Shown: piece after piece, positions 9,016 through 17,528 of the stretch
Numbering within the stretch: the first letter of the stretch is position 1
Layout of the letters: each line of letters starts with the position of its first letter
NCBI GenBank assembly: GCA_002336485.1
Contig: DDCZ01000067.1
Location: forward strand, 1 to 39,080
Direction: 5' to 3'
Length of the DNA stretch: 39,080 bases
DNA from: Flavobacteriales bacterium UBA1993
Lineage (GTDB): Bacteria; Bacteroidota; Bacteroidia; Flavobacteriales_G; Salibacteraceae
The notes under the pieces: generated by a model
Seen by the model: only the letters and a program-made list of their open reading frames with translations
Databases searched by the model: none
What the model was told of the DNA's origin: nothing
Translations under genes and position numbers: made by a program

Positions 9016-9054
9016 TCGCTTTTGAATGTTTGAAAGCGAAGCGACTAGTCGCTT
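9016..9054. repeat. Inverted repeat plus 16-bp perfect palindrome abutting tRNA-Leu
   Basis: TCGCTTT (9016-9022) pairs with AAAGCGA (9033-9039). It is directly followed by the perfect palindrome AAGCGACTAGTCGCTT (9039-9054), whose last base touches the first base of tRNA-Leu at 9055. The two share the AAGCG core. It could be an operator, a processing hairpin in the tRNA leader, or a trace of recombination. Confidence 0.7.
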
Positions 9055-9139
9055 GCCCGGGTGGTGGAATTGGTAGACACGCAGGACTTAAAATCCTGTG
9101 GACATTGCGTCCGTGCGGGTTCGACCCCCGCCCCGGGTA
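9055..9139 (+). tRNA. tRNA-Leu (UAA)
   Basis: An 85-nt class II tRNA with a long variable arm. The acceptor GCCCGGG (9055-9061) pairs with CCCGGGT (9132-9138, with one G-T pair), and the discriminator is A at 9139. The anticodon stem CAGGA/TCCTG holds the loop CTTAAAA with anticodon TAA at 9089-9091. The T arm is GGGTTCGACCCC. No CCA is encoded. The gene ends one base before the stop codon of the convergent waaA, so no terminator space exists. Confidence 0.97.
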
Positions 9140-10387
9140 CTATTTTTGAGACGCGCCTTTAAGCGCTTGACTCAACCAGGCAAGAACAATGGCGCTCCCG
9201 CCCTTTTTCTCCTCAAAATGGGTTTTTAGTTTTCGCCTAACCTCATCCAATTTTTCAGAATCTGTTATTAGAATTTGGATCATTTGAGCAAACTCACTTT
9301 GGCTCTTGACCTCAAAGCCAGCGCCCATTTTTTTCAATTGTTGTACTTCGTCAAATCGCAGATTATTAGGCCCAAACAAAACAGGGACTCCATAAACAGC
9401 CGGCTCCAAAGTGTTGTGCACGGACTTCCCAAATCCTCCGCCGACATATGCAACACTTGCAAATCGATAGAGATGGGAAAGCATGCCAATGCGATCAATG
9501 AAGAGAACCTTGACATTGTCGGGAATCGTATCCTCCAGTTCGCTCAACATTAAGATCTTACCAGCAAATCTGCTTTCCCAGACTTGAATTTGAGTGCTTG
9601 ACATCTCATGAGGGGCAACTATGAGCTTGACGCCAATTAGTTTCTTCAGCTCGTCAATTATTATCTCGTCGTCCTCTGGCCAATTACTACCAATGACGAT
9701 CACCTTGTCATCTTTAGCAAAGCTTTCTATAGCTGGATGATCAAATGGACTATTTACAATATCCAACACTCTATCATAACGTGTATCTCCAGCAACTTCA
9801 GTATTCTCTACACCAATTGCGGCGAGTCTCAAGGCTGTCTCATCGTCTTGCACAAAAATTCGGGTGAAGGCATCTAGGTTTTTTCCCAGCAACCTCCCCG
9901 GCCAGCGCAACAAAAGATGATTTTCATGAAAAAAGGCACTAATCAACACGGAAGGAATATTTCGGTTATTGAACTCCTTCATGAAATTGAACCACAATTC
10001 GTACTTCACAAAGACGATAGCCTGTGGTTTTGTAAGGTCAAGAAATTCTCTGGCATTCCTTGGCGTATCCAACGGCAAATGGGCGACACACTGAGCGAGC
10101 TCATAATTCTTATGTAACTCAAAACCAGACGGTGAAAAAAAGGTGAGTAGAATTGGGACACCTGGACTTGACGCAGAAAATTTTTCAATGATTGGTCTCG
10201 CTTGTTCGAATTCCCCGACTGAAGCACAATGAAACCAGATTGGCCTTGGGCCTTTCTCTAGACCGCTAACTTCTTTCTTCCAGGTTGCTTGCCCATGAAC
10301 CCACAGTCGTGCCTTAGGTTGAATTAGAGCCATGGCATAGGCGACTACACCATATAATTGGATAGCGAGCGAATAAAGAAGGCGCAT
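9140..10387 (-). CDS. waaA: 3-deoxy-D-manno-octulosonic acid transferase (Kdo transferase)
   Basis: Adds Kdo from CMP-Kdo to the lipid A precursor at the inner membrane, an essential early step of LPS assembly. The 415-aa protein starts with a hydrophobic membrane-binding helix and has the family motif WFHCASVGEFEQARP with the general base Glu59. Later motifs include KYELWFNF, the phosphate-binding AGDTRYDRV and the GGGFGKSVHNTLEPAVYG substrate loop. Its ATG follows immediately after the stop codon of the upstream gene (TAAATG), which points to translational coupling. Its stop codon lies directly against tRNA-Leu on the other strand. Confidence 0.95.
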   Translation of the reverse strand: MRLLYSLAIQLYGVVAYAMALIQPKARLWVHGQATWKKEVSGLEKGPRPIWFHCASVGEFEQARPIIEKFSASSPGVPILLTFFSPSGFELHKNYELAQCVAHLPLDTPRNAREFLDLTKPQAIVFVKYELWFNFMKEFNNRNIPSVLISAFFHENHLLLRWPGRLLGKNLDAFTRIFVQDDETALRLAAIGVENTEVAGDTRYDRVLDIVNSPFDHPAIESFAKDDKVIVIGSNWPEDDEIIIDELKKLIGVKLIVAPHEMSSTQIQVWESRFAGKILMLSELEDTIPDNVKVLFIDRIGMLSHLYRFASVAYVGGGFGKSVHNTLEPAVYGVPVLFGPNNLRFDEVQQLKKMGAGFEVKSQSEFAQMIQILITDSEKLDEVRRKLKTHFEEKKGGSAIVLAWLSQALKGASQK

Positions 10388-11140
10388 TTAATAGAAATAA
10401 AATTCTTGCGGCTGCCGCTTGTATATTGGGAAGTACCAACGAAAGACCATACTTCCCATAACATCCATTCTCTTGGTAGGATCATTCACTCCAGTGTCGA
10501 AATTTATCGCTCTTCGGTTCTGTGTAAACCCCTCGACAAACTCAACGCCGATGTAGTAGTTAACTAGTTTATAGTCGCTGAAATGGGAATACCCAAAAGA
10601 CTGGGAGGCTAAAAACCCATTTGTAAACCGATCGTATCCCTTTAGGTAATCTCCAATTAGTTGCGGCACTTTTTGACTGGCTTCGGTAATATTTATTTTG
10701 TGCTGCATATAGCCAAAGCCGACGGTGGCATGTATTCCAGAATTTGGATTCGCCTTAAAAACTGGAAATATTTTTCCAACTTTTAGGTAGGTAATGAAGC
10801 CGCGTTGAGCCAAGAAAACATCCGCAGGTTCGCCTTCCCGATTAACAATGAAGTTTTGAGATGTAAGCAGAGGCTGCAGTATTGTATCCTCTTTCACTCT
10901 GGAACCAAATATGTATCCATATTCAAGCTCAATCGTGAAGTTCTTTTTATTCTTTATCATGAGCTCGGCGCCAGCAATACCACCATATCCAAACCGCTCA
11001 GAAAGATTCGCGAATGGATATTGCATTCCCACATGCGCCCCCAAGGAAGCGAATGATAGCGTTGAGTCACGCACGCTTCGTTGACCGAAAGACTGTCCAC
11101 CAAATAGTAGCGCAATTAAACATGGAAGTATCCATCTCAT
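10388..11140 (-). CDS. Secreted, probable outer-membrane beta-barrel protein, unknown function
   Basis: A 250-aa protein with a signal peptide (MRWILPCLIALLFGGQSFGQ) if started at 11140; an upstream in-frame ATG at 11188 would put 16 extra residues ahead of the signal and is less likely. A TAnnTTTG-like box (TAAGTTTG) on the minus strand at 11147-11154 would also fit the shorter form, though it lies unusually close to the start. The rest is rich in alternating aromatic and glycine strands (ASLGAHVGMQYPFANL, ELEYGYIFGSR, VGFGYMQHKI, YIGVEFVEGF) and ends in aromatic residues (FYFY), as in small barrels. The stop touches the waaA start, suggesting a role in the same envelope pathway, but I do not recognise the family. 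Confidence 0.7.
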   Translation of the reverse strand: MRWILPCLIALLFGGQSFGQRSVRDSTLSFASLGAHVGMQYPFANLSERFGYGGIAGAELMIKNKKNFTIELEYGYIFGSRVKEDTILQPLLTSQNFIVNREGEPADVFLAQRGFITYLKVGKIFPVFKANPNSGIHATVGFGYMQHKINITEASQKVPQLIGDYLKGYDRFTNGFLASQSFGYSHFSDYKLVNYYIGVEFVEGFTQNRRAINFDTGVNDPTKRMDVMGSMVFRWYFPIYKRQPQEFYFY

Positions 11141-11238
11141 AGTGTACAAACTTAAGAAAGCTACGAGCTGTAAATGAAGGTGAAACAAAATCCACTAAAT
11201 GGATTTAGGATACGGTAATATGGAGGCCTTTAAAACAA

Positions 11239-11246
11239 TATCTTTG
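11239..11246 (+). promoter_or_regulatory. Putative -7 box for the sugar-nucleotide operon
   Basis: TATCTTTG matches TAnnTTTG and lies 21 bases before the first ATG of the five-gene operon at 11268. A clear -33 TTG is not visible. Confidence 0.5.
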
Positions 11247-11267
11247 CCGCTCATTTTTTAGCTACGA

Positions 11268-12398
11268 ATGAAGCCAATTCAACTAGTCGATCTCAGATCG
11301 CAATACCACGAAATAAAGGAAGAAGTCGATCAAGCGATACTTGAAATAATGGACAATAGTGCCTTTATTGGAGGTTCGCATGTAAAAGGATTGGCCAAAG
11401 AGTTAGAAGATTACCTCGATGTTAAGCACGTAATCCCTTGTGCAAACGGCACTGATGCATTACAAATAGCGCTGATGGCAATTAACGCCAAGCCGGGTGA
11501 TGAAATCCTCACACCAAGCTTTACCTACATTGCTACATGCGAGGTTATCGCCCTATTAGGCTTAACTCCTGTCTTTGTGGATGTGGATCCTGATACATTC
11601 ACGATTGATCCTATTGATCTCCGAAAAAAGATTACTTCAAAATCAACGGCAATAGTGCCTGTGCATCTTTATGGTCAATGTGCAAACATGGATGAAATTT
11701 GCGCCATTGCTAAGGAACATGGACTTAAGATTATCGAGGATACTGCTCAGGCGATAGGAGCGAAGTATACCGGCGCTCACTTCACTAAATCTGCCGGTGG
11801 TATCGGAGACATTGGAACGACGTCTTTCTTTCCATCTAAGAACCTTGGTTGTTATGGTGATGGTGGAGCCATTTTTACGAATGATGACGATTTAGCCGAT
11901 TACATTCGGAAAATCGCGAATCATGGCCAAAGCAAGCGTTACTATCACGACATTATCGGAGTTAACTCTAGATTAGATAATATGCAAGCGGCTGTTTTGC
12001 GTATCAAGCTAAGAAAGCTTGATGAATATGCCCGACGCAGACAGGCTGTTGCTGCACACTATAAGGAACGATTTGCGCACCTAGCTGAAATTTCAACACC
12101 TGTGGTTGCCGCATGGTCGACACATGTATATCACCAGTACACAATGAAGTTACACGGAGTTGATCGTGAAGGTCTACAAGCAGCTCTTACCGAGCAAGGT
12201 ATTCCGTCAAACATTTATTATCCCGTGCCTGCACATAAACAGAAAGGATATGATCATTATTATGACTCTTCGAAAGATAAATTAGAAATTACTGACATTT
12301 TAAGCGCTGAAGTTTTGTCTCTACCTATTCACACAGAAATGGAAATGGACCAGCTTGAGCATATTACAAACACTATATTATCCTACATTAAAAAATGA
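11268..12398 (+). CDS. DegT/DnrJ/EryC1/StrS sugar aminotransferase (WbpE-like)
   Basis: A 376-aa PLP-dependent enzyme that transfers an amino group, usually from glutamate, to a keto group on a nucleotide sugar. Family signs are the N-terminal VDLRSQYHEIKEEV, the cofactor region ANGTDALQIAL, the aspartate in IEDTAQAIGA, and Lys191 in SFFPSKNLGCYGDGG, which forms the Schiff base. The sequence style matches the WbpE/WlbC branch that aminates position 3 of UDP-GlcNAc-3-keto-uronic acid; the WbpD-like acetyltransferase in the same operon supports this. The specific substrate is inferred. It is the first gene of the operon, and its stop overlaps the next start by four bases. Confidence 0.9.
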   Translation: MKPIQLVDLRSQYHEIKEEVDQAILEIMDNSAFIGGSHVKGLAKELEDYLDVKHVIPCANGTDALQIALMAINAKPGDEILTPSFTYIATCEVIALLGLTPVFVDVDPDTFTIDPIDLRKKITSKSTAIVPVHLYGQCANMDEICAIAKEHGLKIIEDTAQAIGAKYTGAHFTKSAGGIGDIGTTSFFPSKNLGCYGDGGAIFTNDDDLADYIRKIANHGQSKRYYHDIIGVNSRLDNMQAAVLRIKLRKLDEYARRRQAVAAHYKERFAHLAEISTPVVAAWSTHVYHQYTMKLHGVDREGLQAALTEQGIPSNIYYPVPAHKQKGYDHYYDSSKDKLEITDILSAEVLSLPIHTEMEMDQLEHITNTILSYIKK

Positions 12399-13708
12399 AT
12401 ATTGCTGTAGTTGGAACAGGATACGTTGGATTGGTAACGGGTACTTGCCTCGCAGAAATGGGCAATCACGTAGTTTGCGTAGACATCGATGAAGAAAAAG
12501 TAAATAAAATGCGGAATGGTATCATTCCGATCTATGAACCGCACTTAGACAATCTCTTTGAACGAAATATAAAGCAAGGGAGACTTCAGTTTACCACAGT
12601 CTTACAAGACGCTGTGGATCACTCGAATGTTATCTTCTTAGCGCTACCTACGCCTCCTGGAGAGGATGGTAGTGCCGATTTAAAATACATCCTAGGCGTG
12701 GCAGATAATCTTGGGAAAATACTCAAGGATTACTCCATAATAATTGACAAGAGCACAGTTCCCGTCGGGACCGCAGATAAAGTGCATAACGCTATTGCTG
12801 CCAATTATAAGGGTGAATTTGATGTCGTATCAAATCCCGAATTCTTGAGGGAAGGCTTTGCAGTTGATGACTTTATGAAACCAGATCGAGTGGTTATCGG
12901 AACCGATTCGGATCGGGCGCGAAAAGTATTAGACGAGCTCTTCAAGCCATTTGTACGTCAAGGCAATCCTATCCTATTTATGGATGAACGCTCGGCAGAA
13001 ATGACTAAGTACGCAGCGAATTCTTTTCTGGCCACCAAGATCACCTTCATGAATGAGATTGCGAATCTCTGCGAGATTCTCGGCGCAGATGTTGACTCTG
13101 TTAGAATAGGAATGGGATCTGACACTCGGATTGGGAACAGATTCTTGTTTCCAGGAATCGGATATGGAGGCAGTTGCTTCCCTAAAGACGTTCAAGCCCT
13201 GGTTCGAACAGCGAAAGAAAACAACTCAAACATTGAAATTCTAGACGCTGTAATGCGTGTAAATGAAGAACAGAAGACTGTTCTTACTCCGGCAATAGAG
13301 GCCTACTTCGATGGTGACTTAACAGGAAAGCACTTCGCCATGTGGGGATTGGCATTTAAACCTGATACAGATGATATTCGAGAAGCACCGGCACTTTACA
13401 TCATTGAAAAGCTTAAGGCCGCAGGTGCAACCATCAAAGCATACGACCCCGAAGCAATGAGTAACGTTCAGTCGCAAATCGGTGAAAGCATCGAATATGC
13501 CATTAATCCTTATGAAGCTCTAGATAACGCAGATGCGCTTATTATTTGCACGGAATGGTCTGTGTTTAGAACCCCAGATTTTGACGAATTAGATGAGAGA
13601 CTCAAGAATAAGGCGATTTTCGACGGAAGAAACCTATATAGCCCATCAAAAATGACCAACCTTGGTTATTACTATAAAAGCATTGGACGACAAACTGTGA
13701 ATCCATGA
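12395..13708 (+). CDS. ugd: UDP-glucose 6-dehydrogenase
   Basis: Oxidises UDP-glucose to UDP-glucuronate with two NAD+. The 437-aa protein begins with the Rossmann motif GTGYVGLVTGTCLAEMGN, then shows the central PEFLREG segment and catalytic Cys261 in GYGGSCFPKD. The C-terminal domain carries GLAFKPDTDDIREAPA. These motifs fit UDP-glucose dehydrogenase rather than the UDP-HexNAc dehydrogenase branch represented by the fifth gene of the operon. Its product is the substrate of the next gene, and the two overlap by four bases (ATGA). Confidence 0.95.
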   Translation: MNIAVVGTGYVGLVTGTCLAEMGNHVVCVDIDEEKVNKMRNGIIPIYEPHLDNLFERNIKQGRLQFTTVLQDAVDHSNVIFLALPTPPGEDGSADLKYILGVADNLGKILKDYSIIIDKSTVPVGTADKVHNAIAANYKGEFDVVSNPEFLREGFAVDDFMKPDRVVIGTDSDRARKVLDELFKPFVRQGNPILFMDERSAEMTKYAANSFLATKITFMNEIANLCEILGADVDSVRIGMGSDTRIGNRFLFPGIGYGGSCFPKDVQALVRTAKENNSNIEILDAVMRVNEEQKTVLTPAIEAYFDGDLTGKHFAMWGLAFKPDTDDIREAPALYIIEKLKAAGATIKAYDPEAMSNVQSQIGESIEYAINPYEALDNADALIICTEWSVFRTPDFDELDERLKNKAIFDGRNLYSPSKMTNLGYYYKSIGRQTVNP

Positions 13709-14688
13709 AGACAGTCCTAATTACTGGTGCCGCTGGGTTTCTTGGATCACATCTTTGCGATATATTTATTAAAGAGGGATGCGCGGTTATTGGGATGGAC
13801 AATCTAATAACGGGAGACCTTAAGAACATTGAGCATCTCTTTGCTCATCCGAATTTCTCGTTTTACCATCATGATGTGAGCACTTTTGTGCACGTTCCTG
13901 GAAAACTCGACTACATTCTTCATTTTGCCTCACCAGCCAGTCCAATCGACTATTTGAAAATTCCGATTCAGACTCTCAAAGTCAGTTCATTAGGAACACA
14001 CAACATGCTTGGTTTGGCAAGGGCAAAAAAAGCCCGAATACTAGTGGCCTCCACGTCTGAGATTTATGGTGATCCAACTGTTCATCCCCAAAATGAGGAG
14101 TATTGGGGAAATGTAAACCCTGTTGGCCCTAGAGGCGTATATGATGAAGCTAAAAGGTTTCAGGAAGCTATGACAATGGCTTATCAGAGAATCCATAATC
14201 TTGAAACTAGAATCGTACGCATATTCAACACATACGGCCCAAGAATGCGTCTAAACGATGGACGCGTTCTACCAGCATTTATTGGGCAGGCGCTTCGTGG
14301 AGAAGATTTGACGGTTTTTGGAGATGGCAGCCAGACAAGATCCTTTTGCTATGTGGACGACCTTATTGAAGGAATTCACAGGTTATTATTAAGTGATTAT
14401 GACAGGCCGGTAAACATTGGTAATCCAGATGAAATCACCATTCTGGAATTTGCAGATGAGATAATCAAGCTCACTGGCACAAGCCAAAAGGTCATTCACA
14501 AAGAACTTCCTGAGGGCGATCCAGCAATGAGGCAACCAGATATAACTAAGGCTAAAGATATCTTAGATTGGGAGCCGAAAGTTAATCGGCAACAGGGTCT
14601 TAAGGTTACCTATGATTACTTCAAAAGTCTAACTAGAGACGACCTCTATAAAAAAGAGCATAAGTCATTTGATGCCTATTTCAGATAA
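13705..14688 (+). CDS. uxs: UDP-glucuronate decarboxylase (UDP-xylose synthase)
   Basis: Converts UDP-glucuronate to UDP-xylose through a bound 4-keto intermediate. The 327-aa short-chain dehydrogenase/epimerase-type protein has the NAD-binding GAAGFLGSHL (residues 8-17), the TSEIYGDP segment with Ser118 and Glu119, and the catalytic pair Tyr146/Lys150 in GVYDEAKRF. The YDEAKRF form and the RIFNTYGPRM segment are characteristic of UXS rather than generic epimerases. It follows ugd with a four-base overlap, so the two genes supply UDP-xylose together. Its stop codon shares a base with the next start (TAATG). Confidence 0.92.
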   Translation: MKTVLITGAAGFLGSHLCDIFIKEGCAVIGMDNLITGDLKNIEHLFAHPNFSFYHHDVSTFVHVPGKLDYILHFASPASPIDYLKIPIQTLKVSSLGTHNMLGLARAKKARILVASTSEIYGDPTVHPQNEEYWGNVNPVGPRGVYDEAKRFQEAMTMAYQRIHNLETRIVRIFNTYGPRMRLNDGRVLPAFIGQALRGEDLTVFGDGSQTRSFCYVDDLIEGIHRLLLSDYDRPVNIGNPDEITILEFADEIIKLTGTSQKVIHKELPEGDPAMRQPDITKAKDILDWEPKVNRQQGLKVTYDYFKSLTRDDLYKKEHKSFDAYFR

Positions 14689-15260
14689 TGACCAACTACT
14701 TCGCACATGAAACCGCCATCATCGACGCAGGAGCCAACATCGCAGATGGAACGAAAATTTGGCATTTCAGCCATATTATGGCAAATTGTGAAATTGGCGC
14801 CAATTGCAACATTGGTCAAAACTGTGTGATATCTCCAGAGGTAATACTCGGAAGCAACGTAAAGGTCCAAAACAACGTGTCCATATATACCGGTGTTTGT
14901 TGTGAGGAAGACGTTTTCCTGGGGCCAAGTATGGTCTTCACTAATGTTACCAACCCCAGAAGCGGTGTCAATCGAAGAGGCCAATACTCTAAAACACTTG
15001 TTCGAAAAGGCGCTTCAATTGGAGCAAACGCCACCATAGTCTGTGGCAATGACATCGGGCAATATGCCTTTATTGGTGCAGGAACCGTGGTGACCAAGGC
15101 CGTTTTAGATTATGCCTTAATTGTGGGAAACCCAGGTCGCCATATTGGCTGGATGAGTGAATTTGGCCACCGATTAATTTTTGACGAAAATGGATTGGCC
15201 ACCTGTCCAGAATCAAAGGAAGAATACAAATTAGAAAATAACATAGTAAGAAAACTGTAA
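14688..15260 (+). CDS. WbpD/WlbB-like UDP-amino-sugar N-acetyltransferase (left-handed beta helix)
   Basis: A 190-aa hexapeptide-repeat acetyltransferase. Imperfect hexapeptides (IGANCNIGQNCVI, VILGSNVKVQNNVSI, ASIGANATIVCGNDIG, YAFIGAGTVV) form the left-handed beta helix. The N-terminal IWHFSHIMANCEIG and the central NVTNPRSGVNRRGQY are close to WbpD/WlbB, which acetylate the 3-amino group of UDP-GlcNAc3NA using acetyl-CoA. The DegT gene at the head of the operon would supply that amine. Substrate inferred from similarity and context. Confidence 0.85.
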   Translation: MTNYFAHETAIIDAGANIADGTKIWHFSHIMANCEIGANCNIGQNCVISPEVILGSNVKVQNNVSIYTGVCCEEDVFLGPSMVFTNVTNPRSGVNRRGQYSKTLVRKGASIGANATIVCGNDIGQYAFIGAGTVVTKAVLDYALIVGNPGRHIGWMSEFGHRLIFDENGLATCPESKEEYKLENNIVRKL

Positions 15261-15268
15261 TTGTAATC

Positions 15269-16570
15269 ATGGATAATTTATACGATCGACTGTTAAAGAA
15301 GGAAGCAAAACTTGGTGTCATTGGGCTTGGTTATGTTGGCTTACCCATTGCCCTAGCTTTTGCGAAGAAGGTGTCAGTAGTTGGGTTTGACATTAATGCG
15401 GAGCGGGTTGAAATGATGCGAAATAATGTCGACCCAAGCGATGAACTTGAGGCTGAAGCTTTTGAAAATAGCGACATCTACTTCACCGCCGTTTTGGATG
15501 AGCTAAAGGACGTCGACTTTTTTATTATAGCAGTTCCCACCCCAATTGACGACCACAATAAGCCTGATCTTCGTCCTTTGATAGGATCATCGACCACGGT
15601 TGGTAAAGTATTATCGAAGGGTGATTATGTTGTTTATGAATCAACCGTATATCCTGGGTGCACAGAGGAAGACTGTATTCCAATTCTAGAAGAAACTTCC
15701 GGCTTGAAATTTATGGACGATTTCAAAGTAGGCTATTCACCAGAGCGGATCAATCCAGGAGATAAAGAACACACGATTACAAAAATTCTGAAGGTTGTAT
15801 CAGGTTGCGACGAAGAATCATTAGACATTATTTCGAAAGTTTACGAAATCATAGTTGAGCCAGGTGTGCACAAGGCTTCATCGATTAAAGTAGCTGAGGC
15901 CGCTAAAATCATTGAGAATACACAACGGGACGTTAACATCGCCTTGATGAATGAATTGTCCATTATTTTCAATCGACTCGGTATTAACACCTATGAAGTG
16001 CTCGAGGCTGCTGGGACTAAGTGGAATTTCCTGAAATTTTTCCCGGGCATGGTAGGTGGTCATTGCATAGGTGTCGATCCTTATTATCTCACGTACAAAG
16101 CTGAAGAGCTGGGATATCATGCAAGAATCATCAACTCAGGAAGATATGTTAACGACTCCATGGGGTATTATGTGGCCAAACAAACGGTTAAAAAAATCCT
16201 TGCCCAAGGAAAGAATGTCGCAGGCGCCAAGGTTCTGATTATGGGAGCCACATTTAAAGAAAACGTAAGTGACATTCGGAACTCAAAGGTTGCAGATGTA
16301 GTGAAAGAACTTAGATCGTTTATGGTCGATGTTGAAATTGCAGATCCATATGCCGACAGCGCTGAACTCGAAGAGGAGTATGGATTTGGATTAATTCCTG
16401 AAATGCGCGATTATTATGATGCCATCATTGTAGCTGTCAACCATGACAAGTATGTTGAGATGACTGAGGATGACCTTAAAGCTCTCATGCGCGATGACAA
16501 GGGCATCTTAGTGGATGTAAAAGGCATCTATCGGAACAGAAAAATGAGCCTCAATTATTGGAGCTTATAA
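15269..16570 (+). CDS. UDP-N-acetylhexosamine 6-dehydrogenase (TviB/WbpO-like)
   Basis: A 433-aa NAD-dependent dehydrogenase that oxidises C6 of UDP-GlcNAc or UDP-GalNAc to the uronic acid. It has an N-terminal Rossmann motif (GVIGLGYVGLPIALAF), the central YESTVYPGCTEED and GYSPERINPGDKEH segments, and catalytic Cys266 in GGHCIGVDPYYLTYKA. The SPERINPGD and GHCIGVDPYYL forms set it in the TviB/WbpO/WbpA branch, not with the UDP-glucose enzyme in the same operon. It could give the uronic acid used by the WbpE- and WbpD-like enzymes; a WbpB-type 3-oxidase is not in the window. Last gene of the operon, followed by a strong terminator. Confidence 0.92.
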   Translation: MDNLYDRLLKKEAKLGVIGLGYVGLPIALAFAKKVSVVGFDINAERVEMMRNNVDPSDELEAEAFENSDIYFTAVLDELKDVDFFIIAVPTPIDDHNKPDLRPLIGSSTTVGKVLSKGDYVVYESTVYPGCTEEDCIPILEETSGLKFMDDFKVGYSPERINPGDKEHTITKILKVVSGCDEESLDIISKVYEIIVEPGVHKASSIKVAEAAKIIENTQRDVNIALMNELSIIFNRLGINTYEVLEAAGTKWNFLKFFPGMVGGHCIGVDPYYLTYKAEELGYHARIINSGRYVNDSMGYYVAKQTVKKILAQGKNVAGAKVLIMGATFKENVSDIRNSKVADVVKELRSFMVDVEIADPYADSAELEEEYGFGLIPEMRDYYDAIIVAVNHDKYVEMTEDDLKALMRDDKGILVDVKGIYRNRKMSLNYWSL

Positions 16571-16582
16571 TCCCATCAAAAG

Positions 16583-16619
16583 AAATTGGCCTACTCTTCA
16601 TTTCGAGTAGGCCAATTTT
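16583..16619. terminator. Strong bidirectional terminator between the sugar operon and the T9SS operon
   Basis: A perfect 14-bp stem (16583-16596 with 16605-16618) around an 8-nt loop. It carries T-runs on one side and A-runs on the other, so it can serve both convergent operons. It ends two bases from the stop codon of the second gldN. Confidence 0.9.
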
Positions 16620-16620
16620 G

Positions 16621-17439
16621 TTATTGACTCCAAAGGTCATGTTCCATTTCAAATATTTTGGTTTCCACACGCTGTGCTTCAAATAGAGCATCCTCACCCA
16701 TCGCATATTCCTGAATTGTTCTGTTGTAAACATTAGACTCTTTTACGATATAACTATCGAATATGCGCTTGTGAAAAATCTCTTCAAACGAACGTCGCTC
16801 TACATCGTTTTCCCGATTGTAAGCTATTCTATTAGCCAGCTCATATCTCGCCTCTGGAAAATGAACCCAAAACAGTTTTTTATATCCCCTAAACTCTCCT
16901 GTTAATTCGTCTTTCACAGAAATTATTGGACATATGCCTTCGATTCTTACTTCCATAACAGAACGTTCCCTATCGAAAAACCAATTTTCTTTAATCTCAT
17001 ACATTACGATATCAGACGCTCTAGTCTCCATACGAATCACATTAGGCAATTCTGTTCCACTGAGAGGATCATCTGAATAGACTGTGTCAATGGACACAAG
17101 CAATAATTCAAATTCAGAGGCCGTCATTGGATCCGTAAACATATCATTGTCACCGAAAACTCCAGGGCTGTACGCAGTTATCAAACCATCCTCTACAGCA
17201 TCTGTGAGATGATCATACAAGCTCTGCATGCCGTTAGATGGGCGTTCAGGGAAGTACAAACCATGATTCATCTTCTGTCTCAAGTCTATCCGGCGCCAGA
17301 CTTGCTTCATCCACATTACATCGGCGTATCTCACGTTTGGATATGACGGAGGATCCTTTGGATCAAGAACCGATTGACTATAACCAGTAGACATAGATAA
17401 AATGAAACTTAAAAGGAGGGTGCCGATTATAGACTTCAT
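16621..17439 (-). CDS. gldN: Gliding motility/T9SS protein GldN, second copy (GldO-like)
   Basis: Periplasmic T9SS component that pairs with GldK to form the ring under the outer membrane. Starting at 17439 gives 272 aa with signal peptide MKSIIGTLLLSFILSMSTGYSQ; an ATG at 17475 would add 12 polar residues ahead of it. It is clearly homologous to the preceding gldN over the full length: VMWMKQVWRRIDLRQKMNH, ENWFFDRERSVMEVRIEGIC, GEFRGYKKLFW and the C-terminal MEHDLWS all recur. F. johnsoniae also has a gldN paralogue, gldO. A terminator-like hairpin lies upstream, between the two copies, so this one may be expressed at a different level. Whether both are functional is unknown. Confidence 0.9.
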   Translation of the reverse strand: MKSIIGTLLLSFILSMSTGYSQSVLDPKDPPSYPNVRYADVMWMKQVWRRIDLRQKMNHGLYFPERPSNGMQSLYDHLTDAVEDGLITAYSPGVFGDNDMFTDPMTASEFELLLVSIDTVYSDDPLSGTELPNVIRMETRASDIVMYEIKENWFFDRERSVMEVRIEGICPIISVKDELTGEFRGYKKLFWVHFPEARYELANRIAYNRENDVERRSFEEIFHKRIFDSYIVKESNVYNRTIQEYAMGEDALFEAQRVETKIFEMEHDLWSQ

Positions 17440-17528
17440 TGTTAAACTCATAGAACAGTAACGGCTGGCACACAATTCCTATTGCATCATTCATCTAGCT
17501 ATTTCCATCACTCATCTCGTAATAGCAT

